From contig CAKTSO010000012.1 in assembly GCA_934613185.1 (NCBI GenBank), positions 1 through 25,078 on the forward strand: DNA of 25,078 nucleotides. The letters are read 5' to 3'. Every line of letters begins with the position of its first letter. Position 1 is the stretch's first letter. Both the position numbers and the translations under genes were made by a program. The notes under the pieces are model-generated. The model had not been told where the DNA came from, did no database searches, and saw only the letters and a list, made by a program, of their open reading frames with translations. This document shows positions 7,326 to 16,384 of the stretch, in pieces. Source of the stretch: an uncultured Clostridia bacterium. Its GTDB lineage: Bacteria > Bacillota > Clostridia > Christensenellales > Maliibacteriaceae.

Positions 7326-7360
7326 TTTCAGATCACACGGAAAGGATTTCCCATTTTATT

Positions 7361-8209
7361 ATGAAAGAACGCATGATCCGCCGCTGGGAATCGCTCACGC
7401 GCGCGCAGGTGCAGTCGATCTTCGAATCGGCACGCCCCGAAGACTATGCAAAAGGCGGCTTTTCGGACGGCCCTTATATGCCGCCGTTTGCCGACGAACT
7501 TTGCGGCAGAACGATCCGCTTTTGCTTTGACGAGCGCGAACCGCTCGAATATCGCTTTGTCGACCGGCATACGCTCGTCTGGTGCGGCGCGGACGGCGTG
7601 CCTCACGAAGAATATTACGCGGCACACCCGTCTTCGCGCAAGGGCGTGTATTTCGTGCAGCACATGATCCGCCCGTCCAAACCGCCGCAGTGCCGCACAA
7701 TCGTCTTCGACGAAGCCACGCGCCTTGTCACGCTCTGCGCCGCGCATCTTGACAACGGGATCGAGGCGCGCGAGGTCGCACACGAATTTTTCTTCGGCTA
7801 TCTCGACGACGGCAATCCGCCGCCCGAATCCCGCCACGGCTTCACGAAGGATCTCATCGGCCGCGCAATCGAGTGGACGTACAAGCACGACGATTTCCAC
7901 GTCAAGCACATTTATTCCAGCGAATACTACTACACCTACGCCATGCTGCGCGGCAACGGCTGCTGGATGGCGTCCAACCCCGCCGACTTTGTCAAGATCG
8001 CCGACGACCTTTACATCTTCACCTTTTTGGAAGAGCGCCAGGTCGGCACGCAGGGCTTCTTTTTGATGGATCTTCAAAAAATGCACGACGTCGGCAGCTT
8101 CTTCGGGATCAACGTCGAGCGAAAGCTCGAATGCTACACTGTCGGCGCAAAGGGCGTCTTCGTCTCGCCTGCGACCTGCTTTGATCCGCCCGACGGGCTT
8201 TGGAAATAA
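7361..8209 (+). CDS. MoaF-like protein (two lipocalin-type domains)
   Basis: The 282-residue protein resembles the family annotated as molybdenum cofactor biosynthesis protein F. The N-terminal domain includes LCGRTIRFCF, YRFVDRHTLVWCG and HEEYYAAHPSSRKGVYFVQHM (about residues 47-102). The C-terminal domain starts at DLIGRAIEWTYKHDDFHVKHIYSSEYYYTYAM (about 164-195) and runs through FVKIADDLYIFTFLEERQVGTQGFFLMDL. It has no signal peptide. The family's real biochemical role is unclear, and no molybdopterin genes lie nearby, so the family name should not be read as a function. The barnase gene starts 3 bases after its stop, so they are cotranscribed. ATG 7361 has only a distant AAAGGA, and ATG 7373 is an alternative start. 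Confidence 0.72.
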   Translation: MKERMIRRWESLTRAQVQSIFESARPEDYAKGGFSDGPYMPPFADELCGRTIRFCFDEREPLEYRFVDRHTLVWCGADGVPHEEYYAAHPSSRKGVYFVQHMIRPSKPPQCRTIVFDEATRLVTLCAAHLDNGIEAREVAHEFFFGYLDDGNPPPESRHGFTKDLIGRAIEWTYKHDDFHVKHIYSSEYYYTYAMLRGNGCWMASNPADFVKIADDLYIFTFLEERQVGTQGFFLMDLQKMHDVGSFFGINVERKLECYTVGAKGVFVSPATCFDPPDGLWK

Positions 8210-8212
8210 CGG

Positions 8213-8773
8213 ATGAAACGGACAAATTTTCGGGCGCGTCTTGCGTCGGTTCTCGCGCTCGTCCTCATCTTCGCGCTCGCGTTTTCGGGCTGCGGCGCGG
8301 ACGATCTTGCAGCCTTGCCGGACGACGTCGCGGCGGCCGTCTCGACCGAAGCGCCGAACGCTTCCTATTATGATACGCCTCACGGCACACAAACCGCGCG
8401 TTCGGAATCGGCGCAGAACGACACGCCCGACGAAGACGCGTGGCTCTATCAAAAAGACGACGTCGCGCGCTATCTTGAAGCATACGGCGTGCTGCCGCAG
8501 AACTACATCACCAAATCCGAGGCGCGCGATCTGGGATGGGTCGCCGAGGAGGGCAATCTCTGGGACGTGGCCGACGGGATGTGCATCGGCGGCGACGTGT
8601 TCGGCAACCGCGAAGGGCTTCTTCCCGAAAAGGCCGGGCGCGTGTACTACGAATGCGACGTCGATTACGACGGCGGCTTCCGTTCGTCGCACCGGCTCGT
8701 GTTTTCCGACGACGGTCTGATCTACTACACGGAAGACCACTACGAACATTTTACCCTGCTTTTGGAACCGTAA
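8213..8773 (+). CDS. Barnase-family ribonuclease with a lipoprotein signal peptide
   Basis: Residues 75-186 match barnase, the extracellular guanyl-preferring RNase of Bacillus: DVARYLEAYGVLPQNYITKSEA, GWVAEEGNLWDVADG, IGGDVFGNREGLLP, then GFRSSHR and DHYEHF. Every active-site residue is present: K101 (barnase K27), R133 (R59), E147 (E73), R157 (R83), R161 (R87) and H176 (H102). It should therefore be an active single-strand RNA endonuclease. Unlike classical barnase, the N terminus is a lipoprotein signal: positive residues, a hydrophobic core (about 11-25), then AFSGC with C27 as the lipid attachment site, although F rather than L fills the -3 place. An acidic low-complexity linker (about 30-78) would hold the enzyme off the membrane surface. 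Its inhibitor follows 25 bases downstream. Confidence 0.92.
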   Translation: MKRTNFRARLASVLALVLIFALAFSGCGADDLAALPDDVAAAVSTEAPNASYYDTPHGTQTARSESAQNDTPDEDAWLYQKDDVARYLEAYGVLPQNYITKSEARDLGWVAEEGNLWDVADGMCIGGDVFGNREGLLPEKAGRVYYECDVDYDGGFRSSHRLVFSDDGLIYYTEDHYEHFTLLLEP

Positions 8774-8798
8774 CGCATAAAAAGGTGGCTGAAACACA

Positions 8799-9095
8799 AT
8801 GAAAACGATTGTACTTGACGGCTCGCGCATGACGACGATCCAGGGCGCGCACGAGGAGCTTTCCCGAAAGCTGTCCCTGCCTGCCTATTACGGACGCAAT
8901 CTCGACGCGCTTTGGGACATTTTGTCCTGCATCCACGACCCCGTTTCGATCACGATGGAACACGCGCCGCAGATGCTCAACGCACTGGATTCCTACGGGG
9001 CAAGCCTTCTGCGCGTCTTCTTTGACGCGGCGGCGGAGAACCCGTCCGTCGAATTTACGCTGCACGACGAGACACAAAACGACGTTTCGGCCTGA
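8799..9095 (+). CDS. Barstar-family ribonuclease inhibitor
   Basis: At 98 residues this is a full barstar. It carries the core LSLPAYYGRNLDALWDIL (about residues 25-42), in which the aspartates equivalent to barstar D35 and D39, which plug the barnase active site, are both kept. SYGASLLRVFFDAAAE corresponds to the last helix, with D in the place of barstar E76. It would act in the cytoplasm to protect the cell from the ribonuclease encoded just upstream before its export. AAAGGTGG precedes the ATG at a suitable distance. Pairing with the barnase-type gene in one operon is the classical toxin-immunity order. Confidence 0.93.
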   Translation: MKTIVLDGSRMTTIQGAHEELSRKLSLPAYYGRNLDALWDILSCIHDPVSITMEHAPQMLNALDSYGASLLRVFFDAAAENPSVEFTLHDETQNDVSA

Positions 9096-9103
9096 AAGCG
9101 TCT

Positions 9104-9132
9104 TTGGCAAACAACTGATTTTATTGTAAAAT
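9104..9132 (+). promoter_or_regulatory. Predicted sigma-A promoter of the glycoside hydrolase gene
   Basis: TTGGCA (9104-9109) and TAAAAT (9127-9132) are 17 bases apart. The predicted start point, near 9139, lies inside the left arm of the hairpin at 9136-9180. Confidence 0.7.
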
Positions 9133-9135
9133 AAA

Positions 9136-9192
9136 GGCGCAGACGCTCGCCGAACGATCGATTCCGCGAGTCTCTTCGCCTTTTGTCTTTTT
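9136..9192 (+). terminator. Terminator-like hairpin overlapping the next transcription start
   Basis: The arms 9136-9149 and 9167-9180 pair at 11 of 14 positions, and TTTTGTCTTTTT follows. It probably ends the barstar operon. Transcripts from the promoter at 9104-9132 would lack the first bases of the left arm and so form a weaker hairpin. Confidence 0.5.
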
Positions 9193-9240
9193 CGTTCGAC
9201 AAAATCCGCCGGGGTTCTTAAAAACAGGAGGACGTATCGC

Positions 9241-10974
9241 ATGCTCACAAGCTGGGGCCGCGCGCTCGATCCCGCGCGCATCCTGCCCGAATATCCGCGC
9301 CCGCAGTTTCGGCGGCGGGAGTATCTGATGTTAAACGGCTTCTGGGAGGCCGCCGTGACGAAGACCGCCGTCATTCCGCAGGAATTTCCGCATAAGATCC
9401 TCGTGCCGTTCTCGCCGGAAAGCGAGCTGGCGCATTTTTCGCACACGCTCCTTCCCGACGAATATCTGTATTACCGCCGCAGCGTCACGATCCCGGATGC
9501 CTGGCGCGGGCGCGTTCTGCTTCATTTCGGCGCGGTCGACCAGCAGGCGGACGTGTTTTTAAACGGCGAACATGCGGCAAGTCACGCGGGCGGGTATCTT
9601 CCCTTTTGCTGCGAGATCAAAGACGCCGCGCCGGGCAAAGAAATTACGATCGTCGTGCGCGTGCGCGACATGACGGATCGATCGTTCCATTCCCGCGGCA
9701 AACAGACGCTTCGCCCCGGCGGCATCTGGTACACCCCGCAAAGCGGCATCTGGCAGAGCGTGTGGATGGAACCCGTGCCGGAGGAATTCATTGAAAAACT
9801 CGTCATCACGCCCGATCTTGACGAAGAAGTCGTCCGCATCACGGTCAAAAGCCAAACGGCCGCGCCCTGCGCCGTCATTTTCGGCGGCAGAACTTACGCA
9901 GGACGCACAAACGAAGAAATCACGATCGACGCGCGCGATCTCGAACTTTGGACGCCCGATACGCCGATTCTGCACGATTTTTCCGTGCAGATGGGGCGCG
10001 ACCGCGTCGAAAGCTATTTCGCGATGCGCAAGTTTTCGACGATGCGCGACGAGCGCGGCGTGCTGCGTCTGGCGCTCAACGACCGCATTTTGTTCCACAG
10101 CGGGCTTCTGGATCAGGGCTACTGGCCCGACGGGCTTTACACCGCGCCCGACGACCGCGCGTTTATCCGCGACATCACGCTTGCAAAGCAAATGGGTTTC
10201 AACGTCCTTCGAAAGCACATCAAGGTCGAGCCGCTGCGTTTTTATTATCACTGTGACCGGCTCGGCATGATCGTCTGGCAGGACATGCCCTGCGGCGGCG
10301 GGCGGTTCGATCCCCTGATCGTCACCGCGCCGCTTTTCACGCGCATCCACTTAAAAGATCGGCATTACCGTCTCTTCGGCCGCGGCGACGCGCAGGGGCG
10401 CGCGCAGTACTCACGCGAGCTTTGCGACATGATCGAGCATCTTTACAACTGCCCGTGCATCGGCATGTGGGTTCCGTTCAACGAAGGATGGGGGCAGTTC
10501 GACGCCGCGCGCACGCTCGAACGCGTCACGGCGCTCGACCCGACGCGCACGGTCGACCACGCAAGCGGCTGGCACGACCAAAAATGCGGCCTGTTCAAAA
10601 GCGAGCACGTCTACTTCCGCCGCTATCGCTTCCGCCCCGACCGGCTCGACCGCTGCGTGATCCTGTCCGAATTCGGCGGCTATTCCCACGCCGTCCCGTC
10701 GCACAGCCGCATCGCAAAGCGGGAGTTCGGCTATAAAAAAGAACGAAGTCTGTCCCGGCTGGAAGAACACTTCGTCTCGCTTTACGAAAACGAAATTTTC
10801 CCGGCGCGCGAAAAGGGTCTTGCCGCGGCGATTTATACGCAGTTGTCCGACGTGGAAGACGAATGCAACGGGCTGGTCACCTATGATCGGCAGGTCGTCA
10901 AAATTCCGATCAAAACGATAAGAAAAGTCAATCGCCGTCTATGTTTTCCGAACGAAGGCAAATCGAAAAAATAA
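9241..10974 (+). CDS. Glycoside hydrolase family 2 protein (beta-galactosidase/beta-glucuronidase type)
   Basis: A 577-residue family 2 glycosidase, which would remove a terminal beta-linked sugar with retention of configuration. The N-terminal jelly-roll sugar-binding domain (about residues 20-185) includes EYLYYRRSVTIPDAWRGRVLLHFGAVDQQADVFLNGE and GGIWYTPQSGIWQSVWME. A short immunoglobulin-like domain follows (about 186-265), then the catalytic barrel. The acid/base is E415 in PFNEGWGQFD, and the nucleophile is probably E477 in SEFGGYSH. There is no signal peptide, so it works in the cytoplasm on imported sugars. It is shorter than LacZ-type enzymes and lacks their C-terminal domains. The sugar specificity cannot be read from the sequence. 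AGGAGG precedes the ATG, and it has its own promoter and no sugar-transport gene beside it. Confidence 0.9.
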   Translation: MLTSWGRALDPARILPEYPRPQFRRREYLMLNGFWEAAVTKTAVIPQEFPHKILVPFSPESELAHFSHTLLPDEYLYYRRSVTIPDAWRGRVLLHFGAVDQQADVFLNGEHAASHAGGYLPFCCEIKDAAPGKEITIVVRVRDMTDRSFHSRGKQTLRPGGIWYTPQSGIWQSVWMEPVPEEFIEKLVITPDLDEEVVRITVKSQTAAPCAVIFGGRTYAGRTNEEITIDARDLELWTPDTPILHDFSVQMGRDRVESYFAMRKFSTMRDERGVLRLALNDRILFHSGLLDQGYWPDGLYTAPDDRAFIRDITLAKQMGFNVLRKHIKVEPLRFYYHCDRLGMIVWQDMPCGGGRFDPLIVTAPLFTRIHLKDRHYRLFGRGDAQGRAQYSRELCDMIEHLYNCPCIGMWVPFNEGWGQFDAARTLERVTALDPTRTVDHASGWHDQKCGLFKSEHVYFRRYRFRPDRLDRCVILSEFGGYSHAVPSHSRIAKREFGYKKERSLSRLEEHFVSLYENEIFPAREKGLAAAIYTQLSDVEDECNGLVTYDRQVVKIPIKTIRKVNRRLCFPNEGKSKK

Positions 10975-10996
10975 CGCGGGTTATCAGTAATTTTTT
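10966..10996 (+). terminator. Possible terminator after the glycoside hydrolase gene
   Basis: ATAAC-GCGG-GTTAT around the stop codon, flanked by A6 upstream and T6 (about 10991-10996) downstream, can form a short hairpin followed by a U run. The stem is weak, with only one G-C pair. Confidence 0.35.
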
Positions 10997-11007
10997 AGCG
11001 AATTTTC

Positions 11008-11036
11008 TTGACACGGACATATGCGGCATGTAAAAT
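11008..11036 (+). promoter_or_regulatory. Strong predicted sigma-A promoter of the hydrogenase operon
   Basis: A perfect TTGACA (11008-11013) and TAAAAT (11031-11036) are 17 bases apart, with TG immediately before the -10 box. This is the closest match to consensus in the window. The start point would be near 11043, giving an untranslated leader of about 108 bases. I see no clear Rex-type operator around it. Confidence 0.85.
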
Positions 11037-11050
11037 TTTATATGTTTGAT

Positions 11051-11097
11051 ATGCTTTTTCAGCATGGTGTTTTCCCGAAGCGCAAGCCTGGCTTCGG
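11051..11097 (+). other. Two hairpins in the hydrogenase leader
   Basis: ATGCT-5-AGCAT (11051-11065) lies close to the predicted 5' end, and CCGAAGC-9-GCTTCGG (11075-11097) follows. Both are perfect stems without a T run. They may stabilise the transcript or be a regulatory site. I do not recognise them. Confidence 0.4.
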
Positions 11098-11150
11098 ATG
11101 TGACGCAATCCGCATACGTTGCGGGAAAGAACAGAAGGGAGCAAACCACA

Positions 11151-11635
11151 GTGACTGACAACTTTGCATTGGTCGAAGCGATCGCCGATAAGTTCGATCG
11201 GGATCCCAGCCGACTGATCGCCATCCTCCAGGCGGCGCAGGCGGAATTCGGGTATCTGCCCGAGCCCGAGATGAACCATCTGGCGCACGTTCTGGGCATT
11301 TCGCCCGCACGCATTTTCGGCGTCGCGACATTCTATTCGCACTTCACTCTGAATCCCAAGGGCAAATATCTCATCCGCCTTTGCGACGGCACCGCCTGCC
11401 ACGTCAAAAAAAGCAGCGACATCATCGCCGCCCTGCACGAAGAACTCGGCCTGAATGAAACCAAGACCACGACGGACGACGGCCTTTTCACGATGGAGCT
11501 GGTCGCCTGCCTCGGGGCCTGCGGCCTTGCGCCCGTCATGGTCGTCAACGACAAAGTCCACGGCCAGATGACGGTCGACAAAGCGCTTGATCTTATTCGC
11601 GAGATCAAAGCCGTCGAAGAAGGAGGCGTCGAATA

Positions 11636-11636
<1 letters not shown>
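11151..11636 (+). CDS. hydC: [FeFe]-hydrogenase subunit, NuoE-like [2Fe-2S] protein
   Basis: This is the NuoE-type electron-transfer subunit of NAD-linked [FeFe]-hydrogenases. It has a helical N-terminal part ending in GYLPEPEMNHLAHVLGISPARIFGVATFYSHF and a thioredoxin-like domain binding one [2Fe-2S] cluster through C78, C83, C120 and C124 (CDGTAC and CLGAC). I chose the GTG at 11151 (161 residues), preceded by GGGAG. The frame runs back to 11046, but that would start almost at the predicted transcription start and add residues unlike the family. The stop shares a base with the hydB start (TAATG), so the subunits are translationally coupled. The symbol follows the HydABC naming of bifurcating hydrogenases. 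Confidence 0.9.
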
Positions 11637-13516
<1,880 letters not shown>

Positions 13517-13527
13517 GGGAAGTGCAT

Positions 13528-15249
13528 ATGGATAACAACACCATTTTTGTCGATCATATCGAAGTCGCGCTGGAAGGCGAGCGCAATCTGCTCGAGGTCA
13601 TCCGCAAGGTCAACATCGAGCTGCCCACCTTCTGCTATCAGCCGGAGCTTTCGGTCTACGGCGCATGCCGCATGTGCATCGTCGAGGTCGAGCAGAACGG
13701 CCGCAAGGGCCTGATGCCCGCCTGCTCCACGCCGCCCGTGCCCGGCATGGTCGTCACGACCAATACCGCGCAGATCCGAAAGCTGCGCAAGATCACGGTC
13801 GAGCTGATGCTCGCCAACCACAACATGGAGTGCACCACCTGCTCCCGCGGCGACGACTGCAAGCTGCGCCGCGTTGCCAACGAGCTGGGCATCGAAAAAG
13901 TCCGCTATCGCAACATCGCAAAAGAGGCCGAGATCGACAGGTCTTCGCCTTCGATCGTGCGCGATTCTTCCAAGTGCATCAAGTGCGGCAACTGCGTGCG
14001 CGTCTGCCGCGAGATCCAGTCCGTCGGCGCGCTCGACTTCTCCTATCGCGGCAGCGACACCGTCATCGGCGTCGGCTTCGGCCACGGCTTGGGAGACAGC
14101 CGCTGCGTCAACTGCGGCCAGTGCCTCAAGGTCTGCCCCGTCGGCGCGCTCGTGCCGAATTTCCAGATCGATCCCGTCTGGGACGCGATCGCCGATTCTT
14201 CCAAACTGGTCACGGTCGCCATCGCGCCCGCGGTGCGCGTCGCCGTCGGCGAGGCGTTCGGATTCAAGCCCGGCGAAGTGCTGAACGGCAAGATCGCTGC
14301 GGCGCTTCGCATGCTCGGCTTCGATCAGGTCTACGACACCGTCTTCGCGGCGGACGAGACCATTCTTGAAGAAGGCACCGAGTTTTTGGGCCGTGTCACG
14401 AACGGCGGCGTGCTTCCGCAGTTCACGTCCTGCTGCCCCGGCTGGGTCAAGTTTGTCGAGGAGTTCTATCCCGAGTTTATCCCGAACCTCTCCTCCTGCA
14501 AATCTCCGCAGCAGATGTTCGGCTCCACGATTAAGGACGTCCTGATGACGACGACCGGCCGCGACCGCGACGAGATCGTCAACGTCTCCGTCATGCCCTG
14601 CACGGCGAAAAAATACGAGGCCCAGCGTCCCGAATTCGCGGTGGACGGCAACCCCGACATCGATTACGTCATCACCTCCACCGAATTGATCCGCATGATC
14701 CGCCAGGCCGGCATCAACTTTGCCGCGCTGGAGCCGTCCGATTTCGACACGCCCTTCGGCGAGGGCACGGGTGCGGGCGTCATCTTCGGTGCATCCGGCG
14801 GCGTCATGGAAGCGGCGCTCCGCTTCGCGGCCAACACGCTCGGCGTCGCACCCGAATGCAAGCAGCTTCGCGGCGATGCGGGCATCCGCTGTGCCGAGAT
14901 CACGCTGGGCGACGTCAAGGTTCGCGCGGCGGTCGTCAGCGGCCTTGCCAACGCGCGCAAGGTTCTGGACGATCTCAAGTCCGGCGCGGTGCAGTACGAC
15001 ATCATCGAAGTCATGGCCTGCCCCGGCGGCTGCGTCAACGGCGGCGGCCAGCCTCTGCACGATCATCACTGCAACACCGTCGCGCTTCGCACCGACGGCC
15101 TGTTCGAAAACGACACGACGCTTGCGCACTCCTCCGAGGAAAACCGCGAGCTGCGCGAGGTCTACGAGTCCTACATGGGCGAAATCGGCGGCCACAAGGC
15201 GCACGAACTGCTGCACACGACCTACGTCGATCGCAGCGGCGACATCTGA
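13528..15249 (+). CDS. hydA: [FeFe]-hydrogenase catalytic subunit
   Basis: The H2-producing or H2-oxidising subunit has 573 residues. It has a plant-type [2Fe-2S] domain (C36, C47, C50, C66), a His-Cys3 [4Fe-4S] site (H98, C102, C105, C111), two ferredoxin clusters (C150/153/156/160 and C193/196/199/203), then the H-cluster domain. The three H-cluster signatures are intact: TSCCPGW (300-306), MPCTAKKYE (356-364) and MACPGGCVNGGGQP (496-509). The cluster ligands are C303, C358, C498 and C502, with C302 as the proton-transfer cysteine. It lacks the extra C-terminal [2Fe-2S] domain of the longer Thermotoga subunit. ATG 13528 with GAGGGA 7 bases upstream is preferred over the GTG at 13513. With hydC and hydB it probably couples NADH and reduced ferredoxin oxidation to H2. 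Maturation genes hydEFG are not in the window. Confidence 0.95.
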   Translation: MDNNTIFVDHIEVALEGERNLLEVIRKVNIELPTFCYQPELSVYGACRMCIVEVEQNGRKGLMPACSTPPVPGMVVTTNTAQIRKLRKITVELMLANHNMECTTCSRGDDCKLRRVANELGIEKVRYRNIAKEAEIDRSSPSIVRDSSKCIKCGNCVRVCREIQSVGALDFSYRGSDTVIGVGFGHGLGDSRCVNCGQCLKVCPVGALVPNFQIDPVWDAIADSSKLVTVAIAPAVRVAVGEAFGFKPGEVLNGKIAAALRMLGFDQVYDTVFAADETILEEGTEFLGRVTNGGVLPQFTSCCPGWVKFVEEFYPEFIPNLSSCKSPQQMFGSTIKDVLMTTTGRDRDEIVNVSVMPCTAKKYEAQRPEFAVDGNPDIDYVITSTELIRMIRQAGINFAALEPSDFDTPFGEGTGAGVIFGASGGVMEAALRFAANTLGVAPECKQLRGDAGIRCAEITLGDVKVRAAVVSGLANARKVLDDLKSGAVQYDIIEVMACPGGCVNGGGQPLHDHHCNTVALRTDGLFENDTTLAHSSEENRELREVYESYMGEIGGHKAHELLHTTYVDRSGDI

Positions 15250-15261
15250 TCGTAAAACCGC

Positions 15262-15293
15262 AAAAGGGAGTCGTCGAAATGGCTCCCTTTTTT
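15262..15293 (+). terminator. Terminator of the hydrogenase operon
   Basis: AAAGGGAG (15263-15270) pairs with CTCCCTTT (15283-15290), extended inwards by a G-U and a C-G pair, and is followed by further T residues. It lies 12 bases after the hydA stop. Confidence 0.88.
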
Positions 15294-15315
15294 CCATGGT
15301 TTTTTCGTCATGTTT

Positions 15316-15344
15316 TTGATTTCCCGCGGCAAATGTGCCATAAT
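15316..15344 (+). promoter_or_regulatory. Predicted sigma-A promoter of mscL
   Basis: TTGATT (15316-15321) and CATAAT (15339-15344) are 17 bases apart, with a TGC extension before the -10 box (extended -10). The start would be near 15351, and the leader is about 34 bases. Confidence 0.7.
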
Positions 15345-15384
15345 GGGGTCGATAAAACCAACCTATTGCAAGGAGGATTTCCCC

Positions 15385-15843
15385 ATGTTCAAAAAGCTCA
15401 AAGCGCTGTTTGTCGAATTTAAAGATTTTGCCTTGAAGGGCAACGTCATCGACCTTGCCGTCGGCATGGTCATCGGCTCCGCGTTCACCGGCGTCGTCAA
15501 CTCTCTGGTCAACGACATCTTTCTGCCGATCGTCGGCATCTTCGGCGGCAGCGACTTTGGCGGCGTCGTCGGCAAAATCCATTTGAACGGCGACAATTAC
15601 CTGAATCTCGGCAGTTTTCTCGCCACGCTCGTCAATTTCTTCGTCATCGCGCTTTGCATCTTCCTTCTGATCAAAGGCGTCCGCTCTTTGGAGGCCGGTG
15701 CGAAGAAGCTCGCAAAGATCGAGGATGCGCCGAAAAAAAAGCCGCGCAAGTGCCCCTACTGCTTCGGCGTCGTCGACGACAAGGCCACTCGTTGCCCGCA
15801 CTGCACGAGCGAGCTGCCCGCCCCCGAGGAGAAAAAAGAATAA
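15385..15843 (+). CDS. mscL: MscL, large-conductance mechanosensitive channel with a C-terminal zinc ribbon
   Basis: MscL opens under membrane tension and lets solutes escape during osmotic downshock. The protein has 152 residues. It starts FKKLKALFVEFKDFALKGNVIDLAVGMVIGSAFTGVVNSLVNDIFLPIVG, the classical first helix and pore-lining segment (about residues 15-50). A short extracellular loop (LGSFLATLVNFFVIALCIFLLIKG at about 75-98 gives the second helix) follows, then a charged cytoplasmic helix. Residues 123-140 (CPYC-x10-CPHC) form a zinc ribbon that E. coli MscL lacks. It would lie on the cytoplasmic side of each subunit. I chose ATG 15385, 8 bases after AAGGAGG. The upstream extension to 15310 would run through the promoter. 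It is monocistronic. Confidence 0.95.
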   Translation: MFKKLKALFVEFKDFALKGNVIDLAVGMVIGSAFTGVVNSLVNDIFLPIVGIFGGSDFGGVVGKIHLNGDNYLNLGSFLATLVNFFVIALCIFLLIKGVRSLEAGAKKLAKIEDAPKKKPRKCPYCFGVVDDKATRCPHCTSELPAPEEKKE

Positions 15844-15855
15844 TTCATTCGCAAA

Positions 15856-15895
15856 AAAAGACCGACTGCAGCCATCTCGCCGCAGTCGGTCTTTT
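15856..15895. terminator. Bidirectional terminator between mscL and the marR operon
   Basis: A perfect 14-bp stem (15856-15869 with 15882-15895) has a 12-base loop. T residues follow on the plus strand (CTTTTCTCTT), and A7 on the plus side provides the U run for minus-strand transcripts. It serves both convergent units. Confidence 0.9.
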
Positions 15896-15906
15896 CTCTT
15901 GCTTTG

Positions 15907-16380
15907 TTATTCTTCGTCGTTATGCATGTCATCCAGCAGTGCCTGCGCCTCGGTGATGAATTCCTCCAAAAGCGTGATAAATTCATCCGCACGCTCGTCG
16001 CCCATGCGCTCGATGATCGCATCCGCCATGTTGAGCGAGGACTCGTACTCTTTTTTGAACAGACGCGTTCCCTGCGACGTCGTTCGCACGAGCACCGTCC
16101 GCTTGTCGTTCGGGTCGGACTCGCGCTTGACGAGGCCCTTGCCTTCCAGACGATTGACCAGCTGCGTGACCGCGGGCTGCGTCGTGTTGAGGCGTTGACT
16201 GATCTCGCAGATGGGCAGCACCTCTTTTTTCAGCGTCCCGGAATAAGCGTTGAGCACAGACATCAGCGTCATTTCCCCCGGGCTCAGTTTCTCGCACGCC
16301 ACCGTTGAAATGCTCATTTTTCGAAAGCGAAACAGCATGCTGAAGAGCCGTTTCGTGCCCTCGTGATGATCCTGCTGCAT
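15907..16380 (-). CDS. MarR-family transcriptional regulator
   Basis: A 157-residue winged-helix regulator of the MarR family. The DNA-binding region spans about residues 32-105: helix LSPGEMTLMSVLNAY, then ICEISQRLNTTQPAVTQLVNRLEGKGLV (recognition helix) and the wing SDPNDKRTVLVRTT with the conserved D-x-R. The first and last helices would form the dimer interface. The C-terminal tail is very acidic. It starts 4 bases after the stop of the RND exporter gene and is therefore its distal operon partner, not, as is commoner, divergent from it or ahead of it. It most likely represses this operon and is released by an exported compound or drug. That is inferred from position. Confidence 0.9.
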   Translation of the reverse strand: MQQDHHEGTKRLFSMLFRFRKMSISTVACEKLSPGEMTLMSVLNAYSGTLKKEVLPICEISQRLNTTQPAVTQLVNRLEGKGLVKRESDPNDKRTVLVRTTSQGTRLFKKEYESSLNMADAIIERMGDERADEFITLLEEFITEAQALLDDMHNDEE

Positions 16381-16384
16381 GATC

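Noticed and set aside
7361..8209. Reading the MoaF-like gene as evidence for molybdenum cofactor synthesis.
   Set aside because: No other moa, moe or molybdate transport gene is in the window, and the family name is not a proven function.
7328..8830. A 500-codon open frame on the minus strand opposite the MoaF-like and barnase genes.
   Set aside because: The plus-strand products have clear family matches. The minus-strand frame has none.
11046..11150. N-terminal extension of hydC to an ATG at 11046.
   Set aside because: It begins at about the predicted transcription start, contains the leader hairpins and adds residues not seen in NuoE-like proteins. GTG 11151 has a ribosome binding site.
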